Of a stretch of 64,000 nt of DNA, positions 44,801-52,772 are shown piece after piece. How positions within the stretch are numbered: position 1 is the first letter of the stretch; every line of letters starts with the position of its first letter. The notes below the pieces were generated by a model, which saw only the letters and a list, made by a program, of their open reading frames with translations, was not told where the DNA came from and did no database searches. The translations under genes and the position numbers were made by a program. This DNA is from G963662605 sp963667005 (GTDB taxonomy: Bacteria > Bacteroidota > Ignavibacteria > Ignavibacteriales > Ignavibacteriaceae), in NCBI GenBank assembly GCA_963667005.1, contig OY762937.1:806001-870000 (forward strand), written 5' to 3'.

Positions 44801-45187
44801 TCATGGAGTGTTGAGCTGGTTGACTATGCGTTTTATGCCTAATTTTATCAATTCCATATTGAAGTTGATGAGAAGCCCGAGACGACAACCTGTAAGCTTT
44901 AGATATGTTAATAGTTGCGCAGAATGTGCATTATTTAAAGCATCAATCGCTTTTAATTCGACAATAACCTTATTTTCAACAATAAGATCCAGCCTATAAC
45001 CACAATCTATTTTAATATCTTTATAACGAACAGGCAATACGGTTTGAGATTCAACTTTCAACCCCGCGGATGTTAACTCATAAATCAAGCAGGCTTCATA
45101 TGTTGATTCAAGTAATCCTGGCCCCAATTCTTTGTGAACTTTAAACGCACAATCAACGATAATTTTGCTAATCTCGTTCTCACTCAT
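44801..45187 (-). CDS. GxxExxY protein (PD-(D/E)XK-like fold)
   Basis: A 128-aa protein named for its motif G24-L-L-E27-S-T-Y30 in KELGPGLLESTYEACL. A second conserved part, LIVENKVIVELKAID near 70, holds the E-x-K residues of a nuclease-like fold, followed by AQLLTYLKLTGCRLGLLINF. Function is unproven; the fold suggests nucleic-acid cleavage. GGGAGAG precedes the ATG. It is bracketed by GCAAAGACGC-type repeats on both sides, with the region between 44730 and 45439 looking like a small cassette inserted between the macro-domain and DUF1015 genes. Confidence 0.88.
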   Translation of the reverse strand: MSENEISKIIVDCAFKVHKELGPGLLESTYEACLIYELTSAGLKVESQTVLPVRYKDIKIDCGYRLDLIVENKVIVELKAIDALNNAHSAQLLTYLKLTGCRLGLLINFNMELIKLGIKRIVNQLNTP

Positions 45188-45223
45188 TTAACTCTCCCTG
45201 TTTAAATAAATCACATCTAATTA

Positions 45224-45248
45224 ACCGCAAAGGCGCAGAGACGCAAAG
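45224..45248. repeat. GCAAAGACGC-type repeat, right flank of GxxExxY gene
   Basis: ACCGCAAAGGCGCAGAGACG then CAAAG, in the same orientation as 44730-44755 and 36 bp upstream of the GxxExxY start. Confidence 0.75.
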
Positions 45249-45417
45249 TTTATTTTTACAGACCGCATTAAAGCGGGCTCGATAATGTGCGTCTTTTTAT
45301 CACTTAAAAGCTATTTAAAGCTGAAAGTTGTTTAATGCGTCTTGTAAAAAAATTTCAATTATTTCGTTTTTCACGATATCCACTAATCAACTAAATCCCT
45401 AGTCAAAAAAATATCTT

Positions 45418-45439
45418 CGCGTCTCTGCGCCTTTGCGGT
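45418..45439. repeat. GCAAAGACGC-type repeat, inverted copy
   Basis: CGCGTCTCTGCGCCTTTGCG, the reverse complement of the 45224 repeat, ending 10 bp before the stop of the DUF1015 gene. Together with 45224-45248 it brackets about 170 bp that contain no gene. Confidence 0.75.
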
Positions 45440-45448
45440 ACGTTCTCC

Positions 45449-46696
45449 CTATATAGTATGAACCAGCAGGCCGTCCCGGAGTTTAGGTTCGAACCAGGTT
45501 GATTTCGGCGGCATGATTTCGCCCGCGTCCGAAATGTTCATCAAGTCTGCTACAGAGACCGGATACAGAGAAAACGCGACAGCAAAATGTCCCGAGTCAA
45601 CCAGCTTCTCCAACTCACCTGTGCCGCGGATACCGCCCACAAAATCAATTCTCTTGTTTGTGCGCGGATCATCAATACCCAGAACCGGGTTGAGTAAGAA
45701 ATTCTGTAAAACACTCACATCTAATTTTTCTGCTACCGAAGCGGTTAAGCTATTGCTTGCAATAACATTCTCGCGGGGCTTTAATTCGTACCATTGTTTA
45801 TCCAAATACATGGAATAACTTTGCGGTGAAGCCGGCGTTTTCGTTTCGGTTTTTTCAACCGTGAATTTTTCACTGACGGTGCCAAGAAAAGAATCAATCG
45901 TGTTACCGTTAAGATCTTTGACTACACGATTATACGGCATGATCTTTAATTGGTCGGCCGGGAAAAGAACGCAGATAAAGTAATTGTATTCTTCCTGACC
46001 ATTGTGATTCGGGTTAGCATCTCTTTTTACTGCGCGTGCTCGGGAAGCGCTTGCAGCGCGGTGATGCCCATCGGCAATATACAAGTGTGGAACAGCCGCA
46101 AGCTCGTCAATAATTCTTTTGTTATTTGATTCCGGTACTTTCCATACAGTATGCTGGATATAATCAACAGAAGTAAAATCATACAATGGTTTTTCTGAGC
46201 GGATTACTAAATCAACCAACGTATTAATTACGTCGGTTCCTTTATACGTGAGGAATACGGGACCTGTCTGAGCACCGGTTGTTACAATATGCTTTGTCCG
46301 GTCGTCTTCTTTTTCTTTGCGGGTCTTTTCATGCTTCATGATAACATCATTATCATAATCATCAACGGAAAATGTTGCCGCAAGGCCGATCTGCGCTCTG
46401 CCGTCCATGATAAGGCGGTATAAATAGAATGCCGGTTTGTCATCTACGACAAGCGGAGCATCTCTTTTAATGGTGTATAAATTTTCTTTTGCCCGGTTAT
46501 AAATTTCATCACCGTAAGGATTTGTTCCATCGGGGAATTCAATTTCTGCACGGGTTACATGCAATAATGAAAAAGGATTGTTTTCGGCAAGGGCGCGGGC
46601 TTCTTCCGTATTAACGACGTCATACGGAACGCTGGCAACCTGTAAAACTTTTTCCAGTGAAGGGCGTAAAGCTTGAAATGGACGGATTTGTGCCAT
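45449..46696 (-). CDS. DUF1015 family protein
   Basis: 415 aa, normal for DUF1015. Family marks include IRPFQALRP at the start, SVPYDVVNTEEARALAENNP near 22, MKHEKTRKEKEDDRTKH near 118 and LYIADGHHRAASASRAR near 206. The C-terminal half contains DVSVLQNFLLNPVLGIDD. Relatives are related to ParB/sulfiredoxin-fold kinases such as the archaeal ADP-dependent serine kinase, so a small-molecule kinase role is possible but not shown. GGAG precedes the ATG. It is divergent from the small 46857 gene, with a strong promoter for the latter between them. Confidence 0.9.
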   Translation of the reverse strand: MAQIRPFQALRPSLEKVLQVASVPYDVVNTEEARALAENNPFSLLHVTRAEIEFPDGTNPYGDEIYNRAKENLYTIKRDAPLVVDDKPAFYLYRLIMDGRAQIGLAATFSVDDYDNDVIMKHEKTRKEKEDDRTKHIVTTGAQTGPVFLTYKGTDVINTLVDLVIRSEKPLYDFTSVDYIQHTVWKVPESNNKRIIDELAAVPHLYIADGHHRAASASRARAVKRDANPNHNGQEEYNYFICVLFPADQLKIMPYNRVVKDLNGNTIDSFLGTVSEKFTVEKTETKTPASPQSYSMYLDKQWYELKPRENVIASNSLTASVAEKLDVSVLQNFLLNPVLGIDDPRTNKRIDFVGGIRGTGELEKLVDSGHFAVAFSLYPVSVADLMNISDAGEIMPPKSTWFEPKLRDGLLVHTI

Positions 46697-46790
46697 GATT
46701 TCTCCAATTCTTTAAATTTCGAGTATTCTAAGTTCGGAAAAAAATTTGTCATATTATAAGCCATGGCTGCTAAATATTTGAAAAAATCAC

Positions 46791-46819
46791 TTGACAATAA
46801 AGTCGTCGTTTGTTATGTT
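46791..46819 (+). promoter_or_regulatory. sigma-70-type promoter for the 46857 gene
   Basis: Consensus minus-35 TTGACA (46791-46796), 17-bp spacer, minus-10 TATGTT (46814-46819). A 10-bp palindrome TGTTTAAACA (46816-46825) overlaps the minus-10 and could be an operator. The gene starts 37 bp further on. Confidence 0.7.
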
Positions 46820-46856
46820 TAAACAACGCGTTCGCAATATTTAAAATGGAGGCTTT

Positions 46857-47261
46857 ATGCTTAGTACGTATGCAGATTTTATTAACCACAATTGGCGGTA
46901 TAAACAGCTTGAAAATGATGTTTTCTTCCAAAAGGTGTTCGCTTTTCTTTCACGCAAAGAGATAATTTTTGAGATGATTAAGTCGATCGAGTGGAAGAAG
47001 TCGGCGCTAGCCGGTTGCGTTGAGCAGTTGGAAGCAGTGTTTCCGGAATTAATGACACAGCCGTACACAGGCTATTTTATTAAGCAGGCAGTCGGCGCCA
47101 TGGTTAAGGAAGTGCTGGCTCCGTTTGGTTATGCCCCAACGGTGCAGCGGAGAGTACCACCAAGTAAAAGTAAATTCTTTTCATCGGCAAGTACGTACAG
47201 ACTTGATGAAGAAACCGCTAAAGTAAAACTGGTACAACAATGGGAAATTGTAAAGGTTTGA
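46857..47261 (+). CDS. small hypothetical protein
   Basis: 134 aa, not recognised. ATG 46857 is preceded by GGAGG at a short distance and by a near-consensus promoter, and an intrinsic terminator follows 20 bp after the stop. It is therefore a real single-gene unit. The first 85 residues look helical (FQKVFAFLSRKEIIFEMIKS, ALAGCVEQLEAVFPELM). The C-terminal part is basic and serine-rich (RRVPPSKSKFFSSASTYR). No signal peptide or membrane segment. The strong promoter suggests an abundant small cytoplasmic protein. Confidence 0.75.
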   Translation: MLSTYADFINHNWRYKQLENDVFFQKVFAFLSRKEIIFEMIKSIEWKKSALAGCVEQLEAVFPELMTQPYTGYFIKQAVGAMVKEVLAPFGYAPTVQRRVPPSKSKFFSSASTYRLDEETAKVKLVQQWEIVKV

Positions 47262-47280
47262 ATTGAATCTGCATAATTAA

Positions 47281-47304
47281 TAAAGGCGGCTTTAGCCGCC
47301 TTTA
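47281..47304. terminator. bidirectional intrinsic terminator
   Basis: A perfect 10-bp stem TAAAGGCGGC/GCCGCCTTTA with loop TTTA, between convergent genes ending at 47261 (plus) and 47314 (minus). The A/T ends of the stem serve as U-tracts in both directions. Confidence 0.88.
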
Positions 47305-47313
47305 TTGTATTCA

Positions 47314-47763
47314 TTATATAAGCACTTTCAAAACAACTTTTTTCACCATGCCGTTCGATACCATCGGAGCGTGAGCATCATGTGGGAAAAAGATGCAGAA
47401 TGTTCCGGGAGTCAACTTAACGAATGTCTGCGGGGCGTCTTTGTAAAACATGATGTCTTTTTCTTCGCTGAACGGAGTATCAACATCCTTGCATTCTAAT
47501 AAAGGCTTCCAGCCGATCTGCTCTTCACCTTCAATCAGAAATTGAATATCAATATACTTGCGGTGCGCTTCAAGTTTTGCGTCCTGCTCTTTTTTGCCCT
47601 GTTTGTTGGTAAAAGAAGCAAATAGTTCATTCCCTTTAATTTCAACTTTACCGTCCGGAGCCGCTTTCAGGTCGGTTGCATGCAGGTAAGCAAAAGCCTG
47701 CTGAAATAAAGGATGATAATGATAGTAGTGGTTGGCGGCGTTTTCTAATTTATCCATTATCAT
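47314..47763 (-). CDS. YhcH/YjgK/YiaL family protein
   Basis: 149 aa. Start ATG 47763 has AAAGGA 7 bases upstream. The cupin-like family signature is present: EAHRKYIDIQFLIEGEEQIG near 84, PGTFCIFFPHDAHAPM near 117 and KKVVLKVLI at the end. The histidines and glutamates would bind one metal. Relatives (EbgC/YiaL/NanQ) act on sugars, for example as sialic-acid or galactose anomerases or isomerases. It is alone here, convergent with the small 46857 gene and sharing its terminator. Confidence 0.92.
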   Translation of the reverse strand: MIMDKLENAANHYYHYHPLFQQAFAYLHATDLKAAPDGKVEIKGNELFASFTNKQGKKEQDAKLEAHRKYIDIQFLIEGEEQIGWKPLLECKDVDTPFSEEKDIMFYKDAPQTFVKLTPGTFCIFFPHDAHAPMVSNGMVKKVVLKVLI

Positions 47764-47882
47764 GGCATAGTCCTTTAGATTAATAAAAATTTTAATGAAT
47801 ACAGGTAATATATATAATAGAATAATAAATTAAACCAACCAGGGCGAAGTAAGTTGCCTTGTAATAATAAAGAAACAATAAT

Positions 47883-48015
47883 GTCATTCCGGACGCCGGA
47901 GGCGATCCGGAATCCATTTTCGCCATTACCAGATTTTAACTTGGATTCCGTATAAATCTGACGGACTAGGTCATCCTCTTCGTCCTATATTTTCCCGTCA
48001 GATTTTACGGAATGA
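47883..48015. mobile_element. GTCATTCCG-type miniature inverted-repeat element
   Basis: 133 bp with perfect 9-bp termini GTCATTCCG/CGGAATGAC. Internal hairpins are TTCCGGACGCC/GGCGATCCGGAA-like and AATCTGACGG/CCGTCAGATTT. No coding capacity. The related short copy is at 35939-36003. Confidence 0.7.
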
Positions 48016-48156
48016 CAAGTAATGGGAATGAAATCATAAAGTTGGCGGGATCGCCAAGAGCGCCGAGAGTGTAATTACACTGTACGTTCCATCTACGCTT
48101 TTTGGATAATTTACAACACGCGTGGATAAGATACTGCAATTGCTGATAAGCGACGA

Positions 48157-48173
48157 TGTGACATGTCGTCACA
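48157..48173. promoter_or_regulatory. possible CRP/FNR-type operator upstream of the GH57 gene
   Basis: TGTGA-N7-TCACA, 117 bp upstream of the amylase start. Half-sites equal the CRP consensus, but the spacer is seven rather than six bases. Function inferred only. Confidence 0.3.
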
Positions 48174-48289
48174 CACCTAAAAAATTATGTTTTGTTTATC
48201 TAAAACTTTTACTAACTTTAACACGTCTAAAATTTAAGTAAAAATATTAAGACGTAACTTTATTTTCACCTCAACCCAAGGAGCCTGAC

Positions 48290-51200
48290 TTGAAAAAAAT
48301 TTTACTTCTGCTTGTCGTGCTTTTTCTGTATTCAGGATTGTACGCAGGCGATAAAAACACATCCGGAAAACCTCCGATCTACATAGCCTTTCAATGGCAT
48401 ATGCACCAACCGATATATTGGCCTTACGAAAGCATAATTCAAACTGATGCAAATAACAGAATGGGTTACAGTGTAGCTGATATTCATAATCAACGCATCG
48501 GGCCGTATACTTCATGGCCGAAAGATGCTGTTCAAAAAGGTATTGATGCCGGGCTTGAACATCTCGGAGCGCAGGTAAGTTTCTCCGGTTCATTGATGGA
48601 GAACCTGAATAATCTTGAAGCCGCGGGTAATGGAAACTTCTCTAACTGGAAATCCAGCTGGAATACTATCCGCACAAAGAAAACATCACTCGGAAATCCA
48701 CGCCTCGATATGGTTGCATTCGGTTATTTCCATCCGTTGATGGGATTACTTGATTCTGTTGATATTGCAAAACAAATCCAATATCACAAAGCAGCCATGG
48801 CAACAAACTTCCCTGGAGTTGCTTATTCAAAAGGTATGTTCCCTCCGGAAAATGCTTTTTCTGCAAGAATGATTCCACCGTTGGTTGGCGAGGGAATTCA
48901 ATGGGTACTTGTTGATAACGCTCATTTCGATCGTGCATGTAAATCATATCCATACAGCACCAGCGGTAATTTAGTTGAGCCGAATAAAGCTGATCAGCTT
49001 AATCCGAATCCGAACGATTGGCTTGCGTTAACTAACATTTGGGCGCCGACAAAAAATTCCGCACGGTGGGGAAGAGTCCCGCACTATGTTGAATATATAA
49101 ATCCGAATAACGGTGCTTCAAGCAAGATTATCGCTGTGCCTGCCGATCGTTACATGGGTAACGAAGACGGCAGAGGCGGTTTTGGTGCTTTGCAGTATGA
49201 ATCAGTAATGAGTCAGCTGGAAAGCAGCAACACGGATGCAAGTCATCCGATTCTTATTGTTCTTCATCACGATGGTGACAACTATGGCGGAGGCAGCTCC
49301 GGATATTACGGCAGCAACTTTGACGCGTTTGTCAACTGGTTAAAATCTAACCCATCACGTTTCGTATGTACTACGATTCAGGACTACATTCAAATGTTCC
49401 CGCCTGATCCGACTGACGTTATTCACGTAGAAGACGGTTCATGGGCCGGTGCAGACAACGGCGATCCTGAATTTAAAAAATGGCTCGGTGATCCGAATGC
49501 AACAACCGGATACAGCCCCGATAGAAACAGCTGGTGCGTTATTACCGCCGCAAAAAATTTAGCTGAAACAGCTGAACAGATTGACCCGAATAACTCCAAC
49601 ACGAAAAACGCCTGGAAATATTTACTCGTTGGTGAAACAAGCTGTTACTGGTATTGGGACGGCGCTGAGAACGGCAAGTGGGATTCACATCCTACTCGCG
49701 CTGCAAACCAGTCGGTACAATATGCACAGCAGGTAACCGGAACAGATCTTACTCCTCCGACTATCTTTTTACCGCAAAGAGATCCATACAATCCTGGTGG
49801 AACCGAATGGACCATCAATCAGGCAAGTACGGTTAATATATGGACAACCGCGTATGATAAAAGCGGTATGACCTCGGTAGTATTAAAATATAGAACCGCT
49901 GCGGATACAACAGGTGCTGCTTTAACAGCAGATAATTATACCTACGCTGGAGGAAGCTCAGTATCAGATTGGAAATCCGTTACAATGACCGGAGCCGATC
50001 GTGCGTCAACAACTGACCCCGCTCCCCTTTTGAAAGCTTCAGAATACACGGCAAGTATCAGCGGGTTGACTAATAAGATGGTTGACTACTACGTTGAAGC
50101 AACGGACAATAAAGGAAATGTCGGACGCTCCCCTATTCAGCATGTCTGGATTGGCAGTAACACGAGCGGTGGCGGTGGAAGTACATCATCTTCTGTCAGC
50201 GTGAAACCGGAAAAACCTTCCAAGAATGATACGGTAGTAGTACGATTAACATCATCGTCAGTCGCGGCAACTTTACATTGGGGTGTAAATTACAGCGGTG
50301 GTACCTGGGTAACACCTGACTCATCATACTGGCCGACCAGCACAACTCGTTTTAGTTCAACCGATCCATCAGTTGAATCACCGTTTGTTGCTGATACCGG
50401 CGGAACGATGGTTTGCAAGATCGGACCGTTTACTAATGCAAAACAGGCAGTGAAATCCGTGGCGTTTGTGATTCACTATGCCGACAACACATGGGACAAT
50501 AACGGCGGATCAGATTATCACGTGGCAATTACCGATTCAGCCGACACAAGCGGACATGTTACTCCTCCTGTTTCATATACTATGGATGGCGCACTTGATG
50601 CATCTGCGACTCAGATAGCGGTAAACGGTAGCGCGAAATTGTATGCAAGCTGGAATGGCACATCGTTGTATGTTGCGACACAGTCTGCTCAATCTGCAGG
50701 TAAAGATGTATTCCTTTTCGTTTCGGATTCATTACGGGCAAAAGTAGCAGCTCCGTGGGCAAAAGGCGGTACCGTTGCAAAATGGTCTGCATATCTTGCT
50801 AATGAAAGCACGAACAACTACGTAGCATGGAATGATTTCGGTTCGGCTACCGTTGCAAAATCAGCCGGTGCATTTCTTGAAGGAACAATCAACCTGAAAG
50901 AAAAACTCGGTTACGTTCCGTCAAAGATGTACATCTATGCCGGTCAATACGGAACTAACGATGCAGGTGCTTTGCAGGTTCAACTTCCTGCAGGCAATAG
51001 CGACGCGAACATTGATTCGGAGGAGGCATACGCGTATGATTTGGTTGTTACTGATGTAAAGCAGCAACCGGTTCGCCAGATAAAGAATTTCGCTTTATCG
51101 CAAAACTATCCGAATCCATTTAATCCGACAACGGTCATTAACTATCAGATACCTGAAGACAGCAAAGTTACTCTGCGGGTATATGATGTTCTCGGAACGC

Positions 51201-51346
51201 AGGTTGCCGAGTTGGTTAATGAAAACCAGACTATGGGTATCCATTATGCACAATTTAACGCCTCAAGAGTTTCCAGTGGTATTTACTATTATACACTAAC
51301 GGCCGGAAGCCATAAAGAGACGAAAAAAATGATGCTCTTGAAATAA
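48290..51346 (+). CDS. secreted GH57-type alpha-glucan hydrolase, T9SS-tagged
   Basis: 1018 aa. The start is TTG at 48290: AAGGAG lies 6 bases upstream and a signal peptide follows (KKILLLLVVLFLYSGLYA), while no ATG fits. The catalytic GH57 domain covers about 28-470: FQWHMHQPIYW near 34, nucleophile glutamate in MFPPENAFS near 186 and the acid-base aspartate region in LHHDGDNYG near 324. GH57 enzymes are retaining amylases or amylopullulanases. Beta-sandwich and carbohydrate-binding-like domains follow (SSVSVKPEKPSKNDTVVVRL), then a T9SS tail with SQNYPNPFNPTTV near 937. Likely degrades starch or glycogen at the cell surface. An inverted copy of the 1952-2062 MITE lies just downstream. Confidence 0.88.
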   Translation: MKKILLLLVVLFLYSGLYAGDKNTSGKPPIYIAFQWHMHQPIYWPYESIIQTDANNRMGYSVADIHNQRIGPYTSWPKDAVQKGIDAGLEHLGAQVSFSGSLMENLNNLEAAGNGNFSNWKSSWNTIRTKKTSLGNPRLDMVAFGYFHPLMGLLDSVDIAKQIQYHKAAMATNFPGVAYSKGMFPPENAFSARMIPPLVGEGIQWVLVDNAHFDRACKSYPYSTSGNLVEPNKADQLNPNPNDWLALTNIWAPTKNSARWGRVPHYVEYINPNNGASSKIIAVPADRYMGNEDGRGGFGALQYESVMSQLESSNTDASHPILIVLHHDGDNYGGGSSGYYGSNFDAFVNWLKSNPSRFVCTTIQDYIQMFPPDPTDVIHVEDGSWAGADNGDPEFKKWLGDPNATTGYSPDRNSWCVITAAKNLAETAEQIDPNNSNTKNAWKYLLVGETSCYWYWDGAENGKWDSHPTRAANQSVQYAQQVTGTDLTPPTIFLPQRDPYNPGGTEWTINQASTVNIWTTAYDKSGMTSVVLKYRTAADTTGAALTADNYTYAGGSSVSDWKSVTMTGADRASTTDPAPLLKASEYTASISGLTNKMVDYYVEATDNKGNVGRSPIQHVWIGSNTSGGGGSTSSSVSVKPEKPSKNDTVVVRLTSSSVAATLHWGVNYSGGTWVTPDSSYWPTSTTRFSSTDPSVESPFVADTGGTMVCKIGPFTNAKQAVKSVAFVIHYADNTWDNNGGSDYHVAITDSADTSGHVTPPVSYTMDGALDASATQIAVNGSAKLYASWNGTSLYVATQSAQSAGKDVFLFVSDSLRAKVAAPWAKGGTVAKWSAYLANESTNNYVAWNDFGSATVAKSAGAFLEGTINLKEKLGYVPSKMYIYAGQYGTNDAGALQVQLPAGNSDANIDSEEAYAYDLVVTDVKQQPVRQIKNFALSQNYPNPFNPTTVINYQIPEDSKVTLRVYDVLGTQVAELVNENQTMGIHYAQFNASRVSSGIYYYTLTAGSHKETKKMMLLK

Positions 51347-51366
51347 AAAAAATTAGATTTATAAAG

Positions 51367-51465
51367 TGAACTCACCCCCATCCCCTCTCTTACCAAGAGA
51401 GGGGAGAGCCCGGGGATAAAAATTCGGCTCGAATGCAGTTGCCGGGCTTGCGAGGTATGAGTTTG
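51367..51465. mobile_element. MITE-like element, copy 2 (inverted)
   Basis: Starts TGAACTCA and ends TGAGTTTG. It carries hairpin CCCCTCTCTT-ACC-AAGAGAGGGG (51382-51404) and GCCGGGCTTGCGAGGTATGA, the reverse complement of the left end of copy 1 with one base changed. It begins 21 bp after the GH57 stop, and its hairpin may help end that transcript. Confidence 0.65.
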
Positions 51466-51565
51466 GTTTATGCAACCATTAAAACGGATTTTTGCAGTGA
51501 AATTTGTCACTGTGAAAATCCGCTTTTTTATTTATATTGTTCCGGAAAACAATTAAAGATGTATT

Positions 51566-52771
51566 ATGGATATTCTTGTAGTTGACGACCTATCCGAAAC
51601 CAGATCCTTATTAAGCATGTTTTTGAGGAAATTGGGTCATCGGCCGATAACCGCGGAAAATGGAGCCGAGGCGCTTTCGATATTACAGAATTCGAACATC
51701 AGTCTCGTATTAAGCGACTGGATGATGCCCGTTATGGACGGCATTGAATTGTGTGAAACTATCCGGAAAACTGATTTCGGACGTTATATATATTTTATAA
51801 TGATTACTGCACGCGGTGAGAAAGAAGATATACTCACGGGTATGGAATCGGGTGCCGACGATTATATAACAAAGCCATACATGAATCACGAAATAAAAGT
51901 ACGCATCAGTGCCGGTGTACGGATTCTTGAACTGGAACACAAACTTGAAACTCAAAACACAGAGCTGACAAAAATCAATCAGGCTTTACAAAAAGCACAA
52001 AAACTTATCGAGAGTGATCTTGAAACCGCCGCAGCCTTGCAGCATGATCTGCTTCCTAAGGCGCGCATGACGCTGCATGGATATAAATTTGACTGGGTGT
52101 TTCTCCCCTGTAATCATACCGCCGGAGATATTTTCAATTTCTTTGAACTGGATGAAGATCACATCGGTTTTTATCAGCTTGATGTTGCCGGACATGGTGT
52201 GGCCTCTGCCATGCTTTCTTTTACTTTAAGTAAATTTTTAAGTCCAATTGCGGCTGCTGATAAAGCAAGAATTTACTCTGAGGATTTTATCAGCAGTTTT
52301 ATTGAGAAACCTTCTGCATTGCTGCAAAGGTTGAACAAAAGGTTTTTTAAGCATGAAGACGCAATGCAATATTTCACTATTTGCTGCGGAGTCATTAATC
52401 GTAAAGATGATATTGTCACCATTAGCCGGGGCGGCCACCCGTTTCCGCTGCTGATCAACAAATACGGCGAGATACAATTGTTAGATCACAAAGGAATTCC
52501 GATTGGGATGCTTGCTGATGCTGATTTTAATGATGAAAAAATTCAAATGAAACAGGGTGACCGGTTGTATATATACTCCGATGGTGTGCTGGAGTGCAGC
52601 AATCCACGGGGCGAATTATTCGGCCAAGCGCGTTTAATAGAATTCCTTGGGCTGCATAAGGCAGATAGCATCAGTGACACACTTGATGCGTTGCAAAAAA
52701 CATTACATCATTGGCGTGAGAAAGATACCTTTGAAGATGACGTTACGGTGTTAGGAATCGAGAAACAATAG
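51566..52771 (+). CDS. response regulator with PP2C-type (RsbU/SpoIIE) phosphatase output
   Basis: 401 aa. The receiver domain (1-120) has acidic pocket Asp7-Asp8, phosphoacceptor Asp51 in VLSDWMMPVMDG, MITARG and ITKPY. A coiled-coil linker (ILELEHKLETQNTELTKINQ) covers about 125-160. The PP2C-like serine phosphatase domain (about 170-400) carries metal aspartates in AGDIFNFF near 191 and DVAGHGVASAML near 212, plus YSDGVLECSNPRG and EDDVTVLGIE. Such proteins dephosphorylate an anti-sigma-factor antagonist in partner-switching pathways. No kinase, anti-sigma factor or antagonist gene is adjacent, so partners lie elsewhere. The stop is 2 bp from the end of the convergent prfA gene. Confidence 0.93.
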   Translation: MDILVVDDLSETRSLLSMFLRKLGHRPITAENGAEALSILQNSNISLVLSDWMMPVMDGIELCETIRKTDFGRYIYFIMITARGEKEDILTGMESGADDYITKPYMNHEIKVRISAGVRILELEHKLETQNTELTKINQALQKAQKLIESDLETAAALQHDLLPKARMTLHGYKFDWVFLPCNHTAGDIFNFFELDEDHIGFYQLDVAGHGVASAMLSFTLSKFLSPIAAADKARIYSEDFISSFIEKPSALLQRLNKRFFKHEDAMQYFTICCGVINRKDDIVTISRGGHPFPLLINKYGEIQLLDHKGIPIGMLADADFNDEKIQMKQGDRLYIYSDGVLECSNPRGELFGQARLIEFLGLHKADSISDTLDALQKTLHHWREKDTFEDDVTVLGIEKQ

Positions 52772-52772
52772 A

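Larger units (their letters stand above)
47764..48289. other. 526-bp intergenic region upstream of the GH57 gene
   Basis: Contains a MITE-like GTCATTCCG element (47883-48015) and, closer to the amylase, an inverted repeat TGTGA-N7-TCACA (48157-48173). No small gene recognised. Confidence 0.6.
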
